This document shows, piece after piece, positions 42,724 to 52,990 of a stretch of DNA of 64,000 nt. The DNA is taken from the NCBI GenBank assembly GCA_025084515.1, contig JAJAGP010000228.1, positions 1-64,000 of the forward strand, given 5' to 3'. The DNA is from Ancistrus triradiatus (Eukaryota > Chordata > Actinopteri > Siluriformes > Loricariidae). Under the pieces are notes generated by a model that was not told the DNA's origin, ran no database searches, and saw only the letters and a list, made by a program, of their open reading frames with translations. A program made the translations under genes and the position numbers. How positions within the stretch are numbered: position 1 is the stretch's first letter; the number at the start of each line of letters is the position of its first letter.

Positions 42724-44149
42724 GTGTAAATGTATGTCGAGCTTTGCAGTAGTTCGACATTCTATCTGGGTGCTTTAAAAATAGGATAAAACAAGGACCC
42801 TGTACCTGTGCAGAACCAACACCTGGTGTATTCCCATGTAACACCCTGGTATTAACATTGGTTGGTATCATGACTCCCTTTTGGTAGCATCCACATACAT
42901 GCTTTTTTCTGTTCTCCTGTAATCATAACGTTCTACGTGAAGTTGATGGCTGGTTGCCTGGATACAGATTATCATCTCTTCTGCTAAAATGATCACAGTG
43001 GTACTAGGCAAGATGGAATCTATGTTGGGTCAAAAATTGACTCAGGTTTGTAAGTGATTAGTAGCATACCTCAGCCTATCAATCACTGGCTGGAGTGTGG
43101 AGAGAACTATCCATGCCAGAGTTTAGATCATGTGTTATTTCACATGTGGTAAGTTCCTATGGGAGTCCTAGGATTTAATTATGACTTGACAGTGTGATTA
43201 ATTCCTAATTTCCTGTTGCTAAGGGCAGCGAACAAATCTGAATATAACTATGGCATTTGACATATGACATGCAATCTGGCACTAAAGCTTGTCTAAATAT
43301 GTTAAAATATACATAAAAAATAATTACCAGTTACTATGCTTTAAAAACCAAAAACATATTAATTTCAGGAGAACAGGAAAAGGTGAGTTACACCAAAAGT
43401 GGGACATTCACAAAACATGTGAACAGCTGTAAGATTTCTTTGCTGAATTTCAACACTGATGTATAAGCAAGTGTTCATATTCTCCAAAACATCTTGACAA
43501 TAATGCACATAAATATGGCCTAGTATGGACATCTCTTGGTATTAACACTTCCTTACCAGTAATTTTATTTTTTGCTGTTAGCACACTCAATATGTTAATG
43601 TGGCTCCACTTTGGTATGTACAGTTTTTAATGCTCCAGGCAGAAGGTTGACCTTTTACTGCATTGTCATGTAACTGTTACTTGTTTTTATCATAACATCC
43701 ATCATGATCTTAAAACCATATATTATTCTGCATGTGTTGTTGATGAGGTCTTTTCTAGACTTATAAGGCAAAATATGAATAAAAATATGAGAACAGTGAG
43801 CATATGAAAATGTTAGCAAAAATATCTATTGGGTGTAAGAGCAAAATGCTTACTCATTCCCAATACTAAAAGTAATAATGATATTATTTAAGGAATGGGT
43901 AGAAAGGAGGTATAATTAATCTGTCAAAAACATATGCACAGTCCTAAAAGGTAATGAATGTAAATACACAAGGCAAAAGTAGCTTTAAAAAAGGAACAGG
44001 GTTCATAGTAAACACTTACTGACAACCTGTGGAAATGGTGAAACTTCTATAAATAAGTGATAGTGAATTAGCTTGTGATAGTGATAGCTTTACATATCAG
44101 CTGAATGGATACCTGTAATGATCCATGAGTGAAGTATGTTGGGGGTTAA
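42724..44149. other. No recognisable feature
   Basis: AT-rich non-coding DNA. I see no gene, RNA or repeat that I can name. Confidence 0.5.
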
Positions 44150-44651
44150 GAGTCCGGAAGTGTCTCATTTTTCTCCAAGCTTGACTTCTGCTACCAGTTC
44201 CAGCCACATACACTAAGATGTTCCTCTGCTTCAGCTCCACAAAAGTTGTTTCCATCATCAGCTCCAGCCTCACCATGCCAGGGCCACGCCAGATGGCAGT
44301 AACTCTCTCCCTCCTCCGGGTGGCTGGGGATGACGTGCCACCAAGGACTTTCCTGCCGAGGACTCAAGATCCTAAAGTGACTCTGTACATTGGACTGAAT
44401 AATGCTGATGTGCATTTTTTTACATTATTTTACTCAATATTGTATTTATCTGTTAATACTTACTCAGCTTCTGTTTTTATATAAGTCTATATTACTATAG
44501 ACTTATTTGGCCGCCCATGGAGGATGGGTCCCCATTTTAAGCCTTGGTTCTCCCAAGATTTCTTCCTTATAACTTTTAAGGCTGAATTTGGGATTGGCCT
44601 TAGATATCAGAAAATGATCTAAAATTGTAAAGCTGCTTTGAGACAATGCTC
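44150..44651 (+). mobile_element. 3' UTR end of an L2 LINE
   Basis: It matches the 3' end of the L2 at 35.9-36.4 kb: CAGCTCCAGCC with GGGCCACGCC, the CGCCCATGGAGGATGGGTCC region, GAATTTGGGATTGGCCT, and AAGCTGCTTTGAGACAATGC. It is truncated before the (TTGAC)n tail and fused directly to Ty3/Gypsy element 3. No coding part is left. Confidence 0.8.
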
Positions 44652-44668
44652 CATTGTCTCAAAGCAGC
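44632..44668. repeat. Perfect 17-bp inverted repeat at the L2/Gypsy junction
   Basis: The arms are GCTGCTTTGAGACAATG (44,632-44,648) and its exact complement (44,652-44,668), separated by CTC. The left arm is normal L2 3' sequence. The right arm replaces the expected L2 end. Confidence 0.95.
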
Positions 44669-44805
44669 AGTGCCCCCCACTGAAGGACACGTGCGAGCCG
44701 AGGAATGGCAGGTGCACATGTTTTAGGCAATCTCTGCCCAGGTGAGGACCAGCTCCAATCCCATGGATTGTGTAGACAAAAGCAGCACAAGAAATTCTTG
44801 AGCTC

Positions 44806-45560
44806 CTAATTGGAGCTAAGACACACAGACCTATGATGGAGAGTATGGACATGAACCCTTGAGGACATGGTGATAAAATTCAAAGCAATATGAGACCATG
44901 GGCATTCGGGAATGGGTAGCGGATGGAGCTGACCAGAAGGGAGGATGCGCGGGACCTTGCTTTGGGCACATATGTCACTGTAGGTACGGGTCTCGCCTGG
45001 GTGGCCATAGCAGGGAGAGACATGGGCCCAGTTTATCAGACGATCCAAAAAACGAGGTGGAACAAACTTCCTATTCACAGGTCATCCAGGACTGTAAGAG
45101 GGCCTTATCCAAGTCTTGTTCGACTTCCGGCTGGATTGCTCCAAGAACACATGAGGTCGGCAGGATGGTAGCAGGCTCCCCTAGGTCTTCAGTGGCGGAA
45201 TCGTGGCTATAGGAAAAGGCATCCGCCTTGCAGTTCTTGGAACCAGGATGGTAAGATATGGTGAAGTCGAAGTGAGCGAAGAAGAGAGACCACTGAGCCT
45301 GGCGGGTGTTGAGGCGCTTGGCCGAGTGTAGATACTCCAGGTTCTTGTGGTCGGTGAGGACAGTAAATGGATGTTGGGGCCCCTCTAACCAGTGTCTCCA
45401 CTCCTCCAAGGCCAATTTGATGGTCGAAGCTCCCTATAACCAACATCAGAGTTGCGTTCAGAGGGAGTAAGTTTGTGGGAGAAGAAAGTGATGGGGTGAA
45501 GCTTGAGAGGATTGCCCAGTAGCTGAGAAAGAATCGCACCCACACCCACCGAGGAAGCAT
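44806..45560 (-). pseudogene. Ty3/Gypsy RNase H and integrase start of element 3
   Basis: RNase H remnants include ILSQLLGNPLKLHP-like sequence near 45,500 in a shifted frame. The open part 45,071-45,415 has ALEEWRHWLEGPQHPFTVLT, DHKNLEYLHSAKRLNTRQAQ and ISYHPGSKNCKADAFSYSHD, where DALSR is changed to DAFSY. The integrase start (44,806-45,078) shows PRFLDRLINWAHVSPCYGHP with HPLPIPECPWSHIALNFI. The Asp of the usual DFI is Asn. The catalytic core is missing beyond this point. Confidence 0.85.
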
Positions 45561-45589
45561 CGACCTTTACAATGAAGGGACTATTCGGG

Positions 45590-46625
45590 TCAGGATGACC
45601 CAGAACCCGTGGCTTGGGTAAAGGCCGACTTGAGGTGTGAAAAAGCTGTCTCGGCCTCCGGGAGCCACTGGAGGGAACAGGGATTGCCCCACAGGAAGGA
45701 GGTGAGAGGTGCGACTATCTGACTGAAGTTCCGAATAAAATGGCTGTAAAAATTTGCAAAACCCAAAAATGTCTGGAGGTCTTTGGTGGTCCAAGACGTA
45801 GGCCAGGAGACGACTGCGGCCACCTTGGAGACATCCATGGCAACACCAGAAGGGGAGATTATATAACCCAAGTTATACACAGACTGGGTGTGAAACTCAC
45901 ACTTCTCTGCTCTCACTTGAAGAGGGTGGTGCAACAACCGTTCAAGGACCTGGCAAACCTGAGAGATGTGAGTGGCGAGGTCTTGGGAGAATATCAGGAT
46001 GTCATCCAAGCAGACCACCATGAAATGACCTAGCATATCTTGGAGGACATCGTTGATGAAAGCCTGGAACTGATGGGGCGTTGGCCAGGCCGAAAGGCAT
46101 GATGAGATACTCGTAATGTCTCGAGCTGGTGCTGAAGGCTCTCTTCCGCTCATCTCCCTCCTTGCTACAGATGAGGTTGTAAGCGGCATGAAGTTGTTCC
46201 AAGACTGAGGGTACCAGAGGGAGAGAATAGGTGTACTTCTTGATGATACAATTGAGATTCCGGTAATCGATGCAGGGTCGTAATGAGTTGTCCTGCTTGG
46301 GTACGAAGAAGAAGCCGGAAGATACCGGCGAGGTGGATGGGCGAATGAAACCGAGACAGAGGTATTCGGCAATATAATCCTTCATAGTATTCTCCTCTGC
46401 CGGCGAGAGAGTATATAGATGGGCTTTAGGTAGCGGCACATTGGCTAGGAGGTCTATTGCACAGTCGTACGGACGGTGAGGTGGCAGGGCAGTCAGTTCC
46501 CCCTCGCCAAACACTAGGGCAAGGTCCTGGTAGGCCCATGGTATGTTGGATGGAAGGACCGCGGAGGAGGCAGACAATGGGGGATGGCTGGCCTGGGGAG
46601 CAGGAAGGCGTAGGCAGTGGTCCAC
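45590..46625 (-). pseudogene. Ty3/Gypsy reverse transcriptase of element 3
   Basis: The open part 46,002-46,625 holds the linker LTALPPHRPYDCAIDLLANV and SSGFFFVPKQDNSLRPCIDY with RNLNCIIKKYTYSLPLVPS. A deletion removes the LDLR-x-AY motif (it reads EQLHAAYNLICSKEGDERKR). Then comes YEYLIMPFGLANAPSVP. The next frame (45,590-46,372) has FINDVLQDMLGHFMVVCLDD and ILIFSQDLATHISQV, with CLDD as active site (two Asp kept). It is followed by LQTFLGFANFYSHFIRNFSQ. Frameshifts make it dead. Confidence 0.88.
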
Positions 46626-47002
46626 TCACCAAGGTGACCAGCAGACAAGCTTTTGCTTGGACCAGGTGATGACAGGATTATGGAGACGGAGCCAAGGAAG
46701 ACCCAGGAAGACCTAGGATAGGCCAGAGAAACCAGGGGCAGAAAAGAGCTAATTTCCATGTGGGCGGCATTGGCGAGTAGGCACAGGGGAGTAGCTCGGG
46801 TGAGGAGACCGGAACCAAGGGGCTCTCCAGCCGCAGCAATGTCAAGCTGGCCTGTGGGAAGATTGGTGGAGGGGATCTTCCAGGTGGAGATAACATTGTC
46901 AGCAATGAAGTTCCCCTGGGTGCCGGAGTCGAGCACGCGCACCAGTAGACGTGGCAGGAGACGCGAGGTTGCAATCGGGACACTGGTGCTGTTTGGATCC
47001 AC
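46514..47002 (-). pseudogene. Ty3/Gypsy protease region of element 3
   Basis: The - strand reads LLVRVLDSGTQGNFIADNVI near 46,900-46,960. This is the aspartic protease active site with DSG followed by the GNFI motif usual in this group. The rest of the domain continues with IPSTNLPTGQLDIAAAGEPL. The frame changes before the next domain. Confidence 0.85.
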
Positions 47003-47141
47003 AGTAGCAGCAGAGACATAGATCGAAGTGACGACGGCACTCCAGTGAAGGCAGGTGGGTACCAGCGACTTCCATAGACTCAGGACCAGACGAGAAGGCT
47101 CCCGGAAATGGGGGATGCCTGGAGAGAGGGGGAAGGCGAGC

Positions 47142-47700
47142 TCATGTCCCCAGAAGCTGGTCTAGTCGAATGGTGAGACGGATGAGCTCCTCCAGCATGA
47201 GACCGGTGTCATGCCCCACCAATTCTGTTCTTAGGTCGGGGTGTAATCCCTGCCGGAAGGTTTGTATAAGGGCAGCCTCGTTCTCAAGGGCATACTTAGC
47301 AGCTGGGCGGCGTCCTTGCCATAGATTCAGCAACAAATTGCCACTGTAGTGACAATCGCGGAGGTGCTGGAAGACCGAGTGGAAGGTGTTGGACTCGGCC
47401 CCCTGTTGGGACCATTCCAGAGCCCGATGTGTCAGGAGGGAAATAATCAGAGCAATATGTGCAGCGTTGGACTCTGGATGAGAATGGGTGAAATACAATT
47501 CATACTGGAGAAGAAACCCCTCGCAGCGATCGGGATACCCATCATATTTCTCCGGTAGCGCGATCTTGTAGGCTGGATGTGCAGGAACAGCTCGCGAGGG
47601 CCAGGGGTGGAACTGAATCTGAGGAGATCGCGGGCGCTGGGGGCTGAGTAAGCTGTGACACAGTGCTGTGACCAGGTATGTGATGCAATAACCAGAGTGC
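47142..47700 (-). pseudogene. Ty3/Gypsy gag of element 3, broken
   Basis: The - strand open stretch 47,142-47,498 reads SNAAHIALIISLLTHRALEW, a variant of the gag core LLTGRALEWA, then FQHLRDCHYSGNLLLNLWQG and ALENEAALIQTFRQGLHPDL with RTELVGHDTGLMLEELIRL. No zinc knuckle follows before the frame ends. The upstream part to about 47,700 (AYSAPSARDLLRFS) is shifted. Confidence 0.82.
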
Positions 47701-47880
47701 TAAGAATCGAGGAGAGAACCAAGAGACTTAGCGAAGAGACTAGGGAGCGAGAGAGTATAAATAGGAGAGAGAGAAGGGCTGAGAAGATCAGTTACAGATG
47801 CAAATGATTAGAAGGTGGGAGAATTGGAACGTGGTAGAATGCATGCGTGGTCCGCTGTACAGGCTGCAGGTGTGACACCT

Positions 47881-49639
47881 TTAAAACAGTGGGATCTAAC
47901 TATTTAGCATAAGGTCATGAGAGAAAGGAAAGTCTCACTTACTGCTCTATGAAGTTGTGTAGCTAAAAAATTGCTCTGCCTATAGGCTGCAACTAGTTGG
48001 GGTAGTGACACTGGTGTAGAAAACACTGGCCAGCATATATTGTTTTGTAATGAAGTTTTTTTTTCTTAAAAAAAAAATCAAAATCTGTTAAATGTACTGC
48101 AAAATATATATCAAATTTAAGGACTTAGATATCCATCTTGCAATATAAACTACCTTATAAAGTATGAGTTAATTCCTTGTAAGTATATATTTCATATATT
48201 ATCATATTAATACATGTCTTGAGTTTAAATAATTCAGAACATAATTATTATAAATATCTACGGTCTGAATACTTTATTGTATTTTACTTTGTGACTGCAG
48301 CTTGCAGTTTGAATTTGATATAATTCATATGTTATTTACAATGCTGGAGAAGTTCCGCAAAAAACAAAAGTCCATTACAAATTACTTCTTTAAAAATACA
48401 GTGACGATTACTTTACTCTTTACATCCTGGAAAAAGTAATACCATTACTCACGTTACTTTTAAGTTACTCCATAAAACCCATATTAATCTGTACCAAATA
48501 GGAAGTACAAGGATGAAAACCAATAGTCCTTTAAATGCTTTATTTAAGGAAAAAAGAACATTCCTGTTCAAATTCAAATCACTGTTTGTATGGAGTTTTG
48601 AAGCAGTTGCACAAACCTGGTCAACAGATATGACAAAGGTGCATATTTTCAAAGCTTCAGAAGACCTAATTTCTTCTTTTACTGGGCAGAAGTAGAGAAA
48701 CTTTGTACATCATTACCCCTCAAAATAGGTATTTTTTGGCAGAACCAAATGAGAGGCTGCATAGTACATGCTATGTAATAAACAGTAAAACACCACTGTT
48801 GGTGTACTGATTTACCTTGCTATATAGTTTGGTGTTTGGAATGCAGTCCTCTGGCTGGACAACGACTGATCAGGTGAGTTTTGGTGGTTGAGTTGGCTAC
48901 TCCATTGTGGGTGGAAGGCAAAATGGAGGAAAGAATATGGATTTTAAATGTATCTCTATTAGTGCAGACAAGGCATGATTTATTGCCCTAATGTTCAAGC
49001 CTCTTAAAGAAGTGCTGCAAAGTTGCTTTTGTAGCAACCATTCAAAACATCATTTTTATCTTCATAGTAAATTTCCAATGTCTTGAATTCCAGATCACAT
49101 TTTTTCAGTAAAATTATAATGAGCTAATGGCATATAAGGGTACGGGATCTCTGTTTTCTGTAGACAACATTGAGATTTAGAGCCTTTTGCCTTTTCAGGA
49201 TTTCTCTTTTGCCACTCTAGTACATACAAGTGCTTATTCATTGCCTGTGCATTTAGGTAGACCTCATGCACTTTAAACAAGTACTATTTTTTAGAGGGAA
49301 CATAGCTCAACACTATGTGCTAAATATATGCTACACAAAAACTGACCAGGATTGAGATCATTTTCAAAACTTGCTTGACACAGCTAACACATAATTTCAT
49401 AAACCAAAATACAGCATATTTATTTCAGAAACTGACAAATAGGTAGATTAAGAAGAAAATGTTATGTGTAAAGCACAACATGTTGACAAATTTGCAGTCC
49501 ATATTGCTGTATATAACCCATTTGGCCTATTACAAATGTCCAGTGTGCTACAGACAATAATACAGACATACTGACATACAATGGAGACCAAAAGCCTGAG
49601 CCTACTAGTGACAGTGGTTTGCTTACATGTACATACAGT
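47881..49639. other. No gene; possible hAT-like remnant
   Basis: AT-rich non-coding DNA. Around 48,395-48,480 the words GATTACTTTACTCTTT, CCATTACTCACGTTACTTTT and AAGTTACTCC resemble the terminal region of hAT-type fish repeats. This is a weak resemblance. The rest shows nothing I can name. Confidence 0.35.
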
Positions 49640-49640
49640 G

Positions 49641-50848
49641 GTGCTTGAAAGTTTGTGAACCTTTCAGAATTGTATATAATTCTTCATAAATATGTCCAAA
49701 AACCTCATCAGATTTTCACACAACCCCTAAAAGTAGATAAAGAGAACACAGTTAAACAAATGAGAGAACACAGTTAAGAAAATGATCCAGTATTACATAT
49801 TAGTGAGTGACAAAAGCATGTGAACCTCTAGGATTAGCAGTTAATTTAAAGGTGAAATTAGAGTCAGGTGTTTTCAATCAATGGGATGACAATCAGGTGT
49901 GAGTGGGCACCCTGTTTTATTTAAACAACAGGGATCTATCAAAGTCTGCTCTTTACAACTCATATTTGTGGAAGTGTATCATGACACGAAAAGGAGATTC
50001 CTGAGGACCTCAGAAAAAGAGTTGTTGATGCTCATCAGGCTGGAAAAGGTTACAAAACCATCTCTAAAGAGTTTGGACTCCACCAATCCACAGCCAGACA
50101 TTGTGTACAAATGGAGGAAATTCAATACCATTGTTACCTTCCCCAGGAGTGGTCGAGCAACAAAGATCACTCCAAGAGCACGGTGAGTAATAGTTGGCGA
50201 GGTCACAAAGGACGCCAGGGTAACTTCTAAGCAACCAAAGGCCTCTCTCACATTGGCTAATGTTAATGTTCATGAGTCCACCATCAGAAGAACAGTGAAC
50301 AACAATGGTGTGCATAGCAGGGTTGCAAGGAGCAAGCCACTGCTTTCCAAAATGAACATTGTTGCTCATCTGCAGTTTGCTAAAGATCACGTGACCAAGC
50401 CAGAAGGCTATTGGAAGAATGTTTTGTATACGGATGAGACCAAAATAGAACTTTGTGGTTTAAAAGAAAAGCGATATTTTTGGAGAAAGGAAAACACTGC
50501 ATTCCAGCATAAAAACCTTATTCCATCTGTGAAACATGGTGGTGGTAGTATCTTGGTTTGGGCCTGTTTTGCTGCATCTGGGCCAGGACGGCTTGCCAGC
50601 ATTGATGGAACAATGAATTCTGAATTATATCAGAGAATTCTAAAGGAAAATGTCAGGACATCTGTCCATGAACTAAATCTCAAGAGAAGGTGGGTCATGC
50701 AGCGAGACAACAATCCTAAGAACTAAGTCTACCAAAGAATGGTTAAAGAAGAATAAAATTAATGTTTTGTAATGGCCAAGTCAAAGTCCTGACATTAATC
50801 CAAGCAAAATGTTGTGGAAGGACCTGAAGTGAGCAGTTAATGCAAGGA
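49641..50848 (+). mobile_element. Tc1-like transposon, copy e, 3' truncated
   Basis: It starts with CAGTGGTGCTTGAAAGTTTG after a TA. The 5' region and most of the transposase are present and serve as the best reference for copies a-d and f in this window. It stops at about 50,848 (GAGCAGTTAATGCAAGGA), where SSVPE-family DNA begins. The 3' tip is missing. Confidence 0.88.
49981..50848 (+). pseudogene. Tc1 transposase of copy e, broken
   Basis: The ATG at 49,981 is followed after seven codons by a stop through a frameshift, in a region that still shows the words KEFGLH- and STAR-type (GAGTTTGGACTCCACCAATC). A 157-codon open stretch (50,253-50,726) holds ANVNVHESTIRRTVNNNGVH, then LQFAKDHVTKPEGYWKNVLY, TDETKIELCGLKEKRYFWRK (first Asp), SVKHGGGSILVWACFAASGP, and WVMQRDNNPKN with the second Asp region. 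A stop follows. The Glu motif is lost, and the C terminus is cut off at 50,848. Confidence 0.88.
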
Positions 50849-52100
50849 ATGCTGGCGGCTTGGGGGTGGAGCTCAGTGCTGGCGGGTGAGGGGTGGAGCT
50901 AGACCTGACAAGGCCAATGAAAAAGGTTGGCGTGAGTCATTTGGCTGGGCGAGCAGACGCCTATGATCGTGGCATGAGGTCAATGGAAATGACCGTGGCG
51001 CAGGAATCGACGCTAACGGCCATGGTGCGGGGTTGGCGCTAACGACTGAATTACAGAGCTAAGAGGGTGGCACGCTCAGGTACAGAGGTAAGAGGCACGG
51101 CGTGCTCGGGTACAGAGCTAGGCGGCGCTAACGGCTCAGGTACGAACCTAAGAAACATGGCATGCTCAAGTGCGGAGCTAAGCAACGCTAATGGCTCAGG
51201 TACAGAGCTAGTCGGTGCTATCGGCTCAAGTATGGAGCTAAGAGGTGCGGCGTGCTCAGGTACGTAGCTAAGAGGCACTAACAGCTCAGGTATGGAGCCA
51301 AGAGGCACGACGTGCTCAGGTACGGAGCTAGGTGGCGCTAATGGCTCTGGGAACAGCTCTAAGAGGCGTGGCGTGCTCAGGTACAGAATTAGGTGGCACT
51401 AATGGCTCAGATATGGAGCTAGAAGTTGCCAAAGGCTCAGGTACAGAGCTAGGCGGTGCTAATAGCTCAAGTATGGAGGTATGAAATGTGGCGTACTCAG
51501 GCGCAGAGCTAAGAGGCACTAACGGCTCAGGTATGGAGCTAAGAGGAACGGCGTGCTCAGGTACAGAGCTAGGCAGTGCTAACAGCTCAGGTACAGATCT
51601 AAGACACGCGCCGTACTCAGGTAAGGAGCTAACGACTGAGTTACGGAGCTAAGAGGGGCGGCGTGCTCAGGTACAGAGCTAGGCAGCGCTAACAACTCAG
51701 GTACAGAGGTAAGAGGCGCAGCGTGCTCAGGTACGGAGCTAGACGGCACTAACGGCTCAGGTACGGAGCTAAGAAGTGTAGCGTGCTCAGGTACGGAGCG
51801 TCACTTGGAATGCAGAGACCGAGCATCTCACCGCGCTGTGCCGCCGACTCAGATTGAGAGACCAGGAATGGCGGCGTGCAGCAGAAACGCTTCCAAGTTG
51901 CGGCCGAAGCCAGCAAGGGAATCTTACCCAACTCTATGTACTATGCCCTGACAAAATACCAACAATCTCCTGATTGTACAATGGCTGAGCTTCTTCAAAA
52001 GCCCAGTCAACCATTTCTCCTAAAACTGGCCTGGCGAATGAGCGTGGAAGCGTGAGCTGCCCAAAACCACTACACGGTGAGAGAAAGAGACGGGTGAGGA
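50849..52100 (-). mobile_element. SSVPE-repeat LTR-family element, locus 3 (- strand)
   Basis: It directly interrupts Tc1 copy e. Tandem repeats occupy 51,040-51,800. On their gene-upstream side (51,800-52,100) a GC-rich non-repeat stretch could be the gag-like start, with FARPVLGEMVDWAFEEAQPL on the - strand at about 51,995-52,055. The part downstream of the repeats (50,849-51,040) is GC-rich and unassigned. No LTR can be delimited, so family membership rests on the repeats. Confidence 0.5.
51040..51800 (-). pseudogene. Proline-rich SSVPEP/SSVPEH repeat protein fragment
   Basis: About 24 units of 30-33 bp. On the - strand they read as alternating SSVPEHAAPL- and SSVPEPLAPP-type peptides, for example PLSYVPEHAAPLSSILEP and EPLAPPSSVPEHAVPL. 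The frame changes at least twice (open pieces at 51,051-51,308, 51,328-51,519 and 51,749-51,931). It is the same repeat as at 37.5-39.6 kb and 19.4-19.7 kb. The sequence alone does not show what the protein does. Confidence 0.7.
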
Positions 52101-52121
52101 AATGAGAAGTGTTTGGCACAG

Positions 52122-52122
<1 letters not shown>

Positions 52123-52180
<58 letters not shown>
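52123..52180. repeat. (CA)n microsatellite
   Basis: An uninterrupted CA run of nearly 60 bases. Confidence 0.95.
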
Positions 52181-52191
<11 letters not shown>

Positions 52192-52289
52192 CTTGCCTAA
52201 ATTGCCTAAAGCTGTCCCTCCAAACTGGATTACAGAGTCAGGAGCATACTGGTCAAGAGATGTACCAAGAGGCCAGTAGCAACTTGAAG

Positions 52290-52990
52290 GACTTAAGCTT
52301 TACACAAAACTCGCCTGGATGACAGAGTGAAAGAAATAAGCTTTTCGTAAATGGTGTCACAAAGTGTGTCCATTACACTTTTGATGAAGTTTTCATGGTT
52401 AGATGAGACAAAGGCTGAACTTTTGGACTGAAATTCAAGTACTGTATTTGGCAAAACAAACAAAGTACACCCCTCTAAATACTCCATATCTACTGTGATG
52501 AATGGTGGTTTCAACAGCTCTTGGGGCTTTTTTCTTTGATGATGACTGAGCAGTAGGTCAGGATTGAAGGTTGAAATGATGCTGCAGTGGAGACCCAAAT
52601 TCTTGTGGAATACCTGCAGCCTTCTACTAGACAGTTGACGATAGGCAAGTGGTTGACCTCCAGCATGATTACAATCATAAATAAACTAGCTAAATCAGTG
52701 CAGTGGAATAAGGATAGGAAGATTTATGTCCTCGACTGGCCAAATCAGAGCTCTGACCTAAATTTGATAGAAAATCTGTGAGTGGAAATGAAGAGAACAG
52801 TCACCATGAAAGACAGAGCATAAAAATTATTAAAGGAAAAATAGACAAATATTCTCTGATCTAGGTGCATTATGCTAGAGACTTATAGAATCGGACTGAC
52901 AGTAATTGCAGCAAATGTTGGCTTTACCAAGAATTACACAAGAGGGGCTAATCACTTTACATCCCTGTCATTCAGATTTTTTTGTGTGTG
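52290..52990 (+). mobile_element. Degraded Tc1-like transposon fragment
   Basis: The + strand shows remnants of a transposase catalytic half: RMVRDETKAELF-like sequence at about 52,400 (GATGAGACAAAGGCTGAACT), WQNKQSTPL, TGGTGGTTTCAACAGCTC in place of the GGGS region, and YVLDWPNQSSDLNLIENL at 52,727-52,780 with the Glu of NLIEN. Many stops are present. No inverted repeats are visible, so it is an old fragment. Confidence 0.72.

Larger units (their letters stand above)
44670..47880 (-). mobile_element. Ty3/Gypsy retrotransposon 3, degraded
   Basis: The - strand order is gag (about 47.6 to 47.1 kb), protease (47.0 to 46.5), reverse transcriptase (46.6 to 45.8), RNase H (45.5 to 45.1) and the start of integrase (45.08 to 44.8). 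The integrase core and 3' end are cut off at the L2 fragment. Residues differ from the elements at 25-27 and 28-32 kb, so it is a distinct lineage. The stretch 47,700-47,880 may hold its 5' end. A TATA-like TATAAATAG lies at 47,756, but no LTR can be delimited. Confidence 0.9.

Noticed and set aside
48395..48480. hAT transposon end
   Set aside because: Only a loose similarity of GTTACTTTT-type words. No inverted repeat pair or target duplication could be found.
51040..51800. CRISPR-like or satellite array
   Set aside because: The units translate into the SSVPE repeat and match coding repeats at two other loci, so it is a coding minisatellite of a mobile element.
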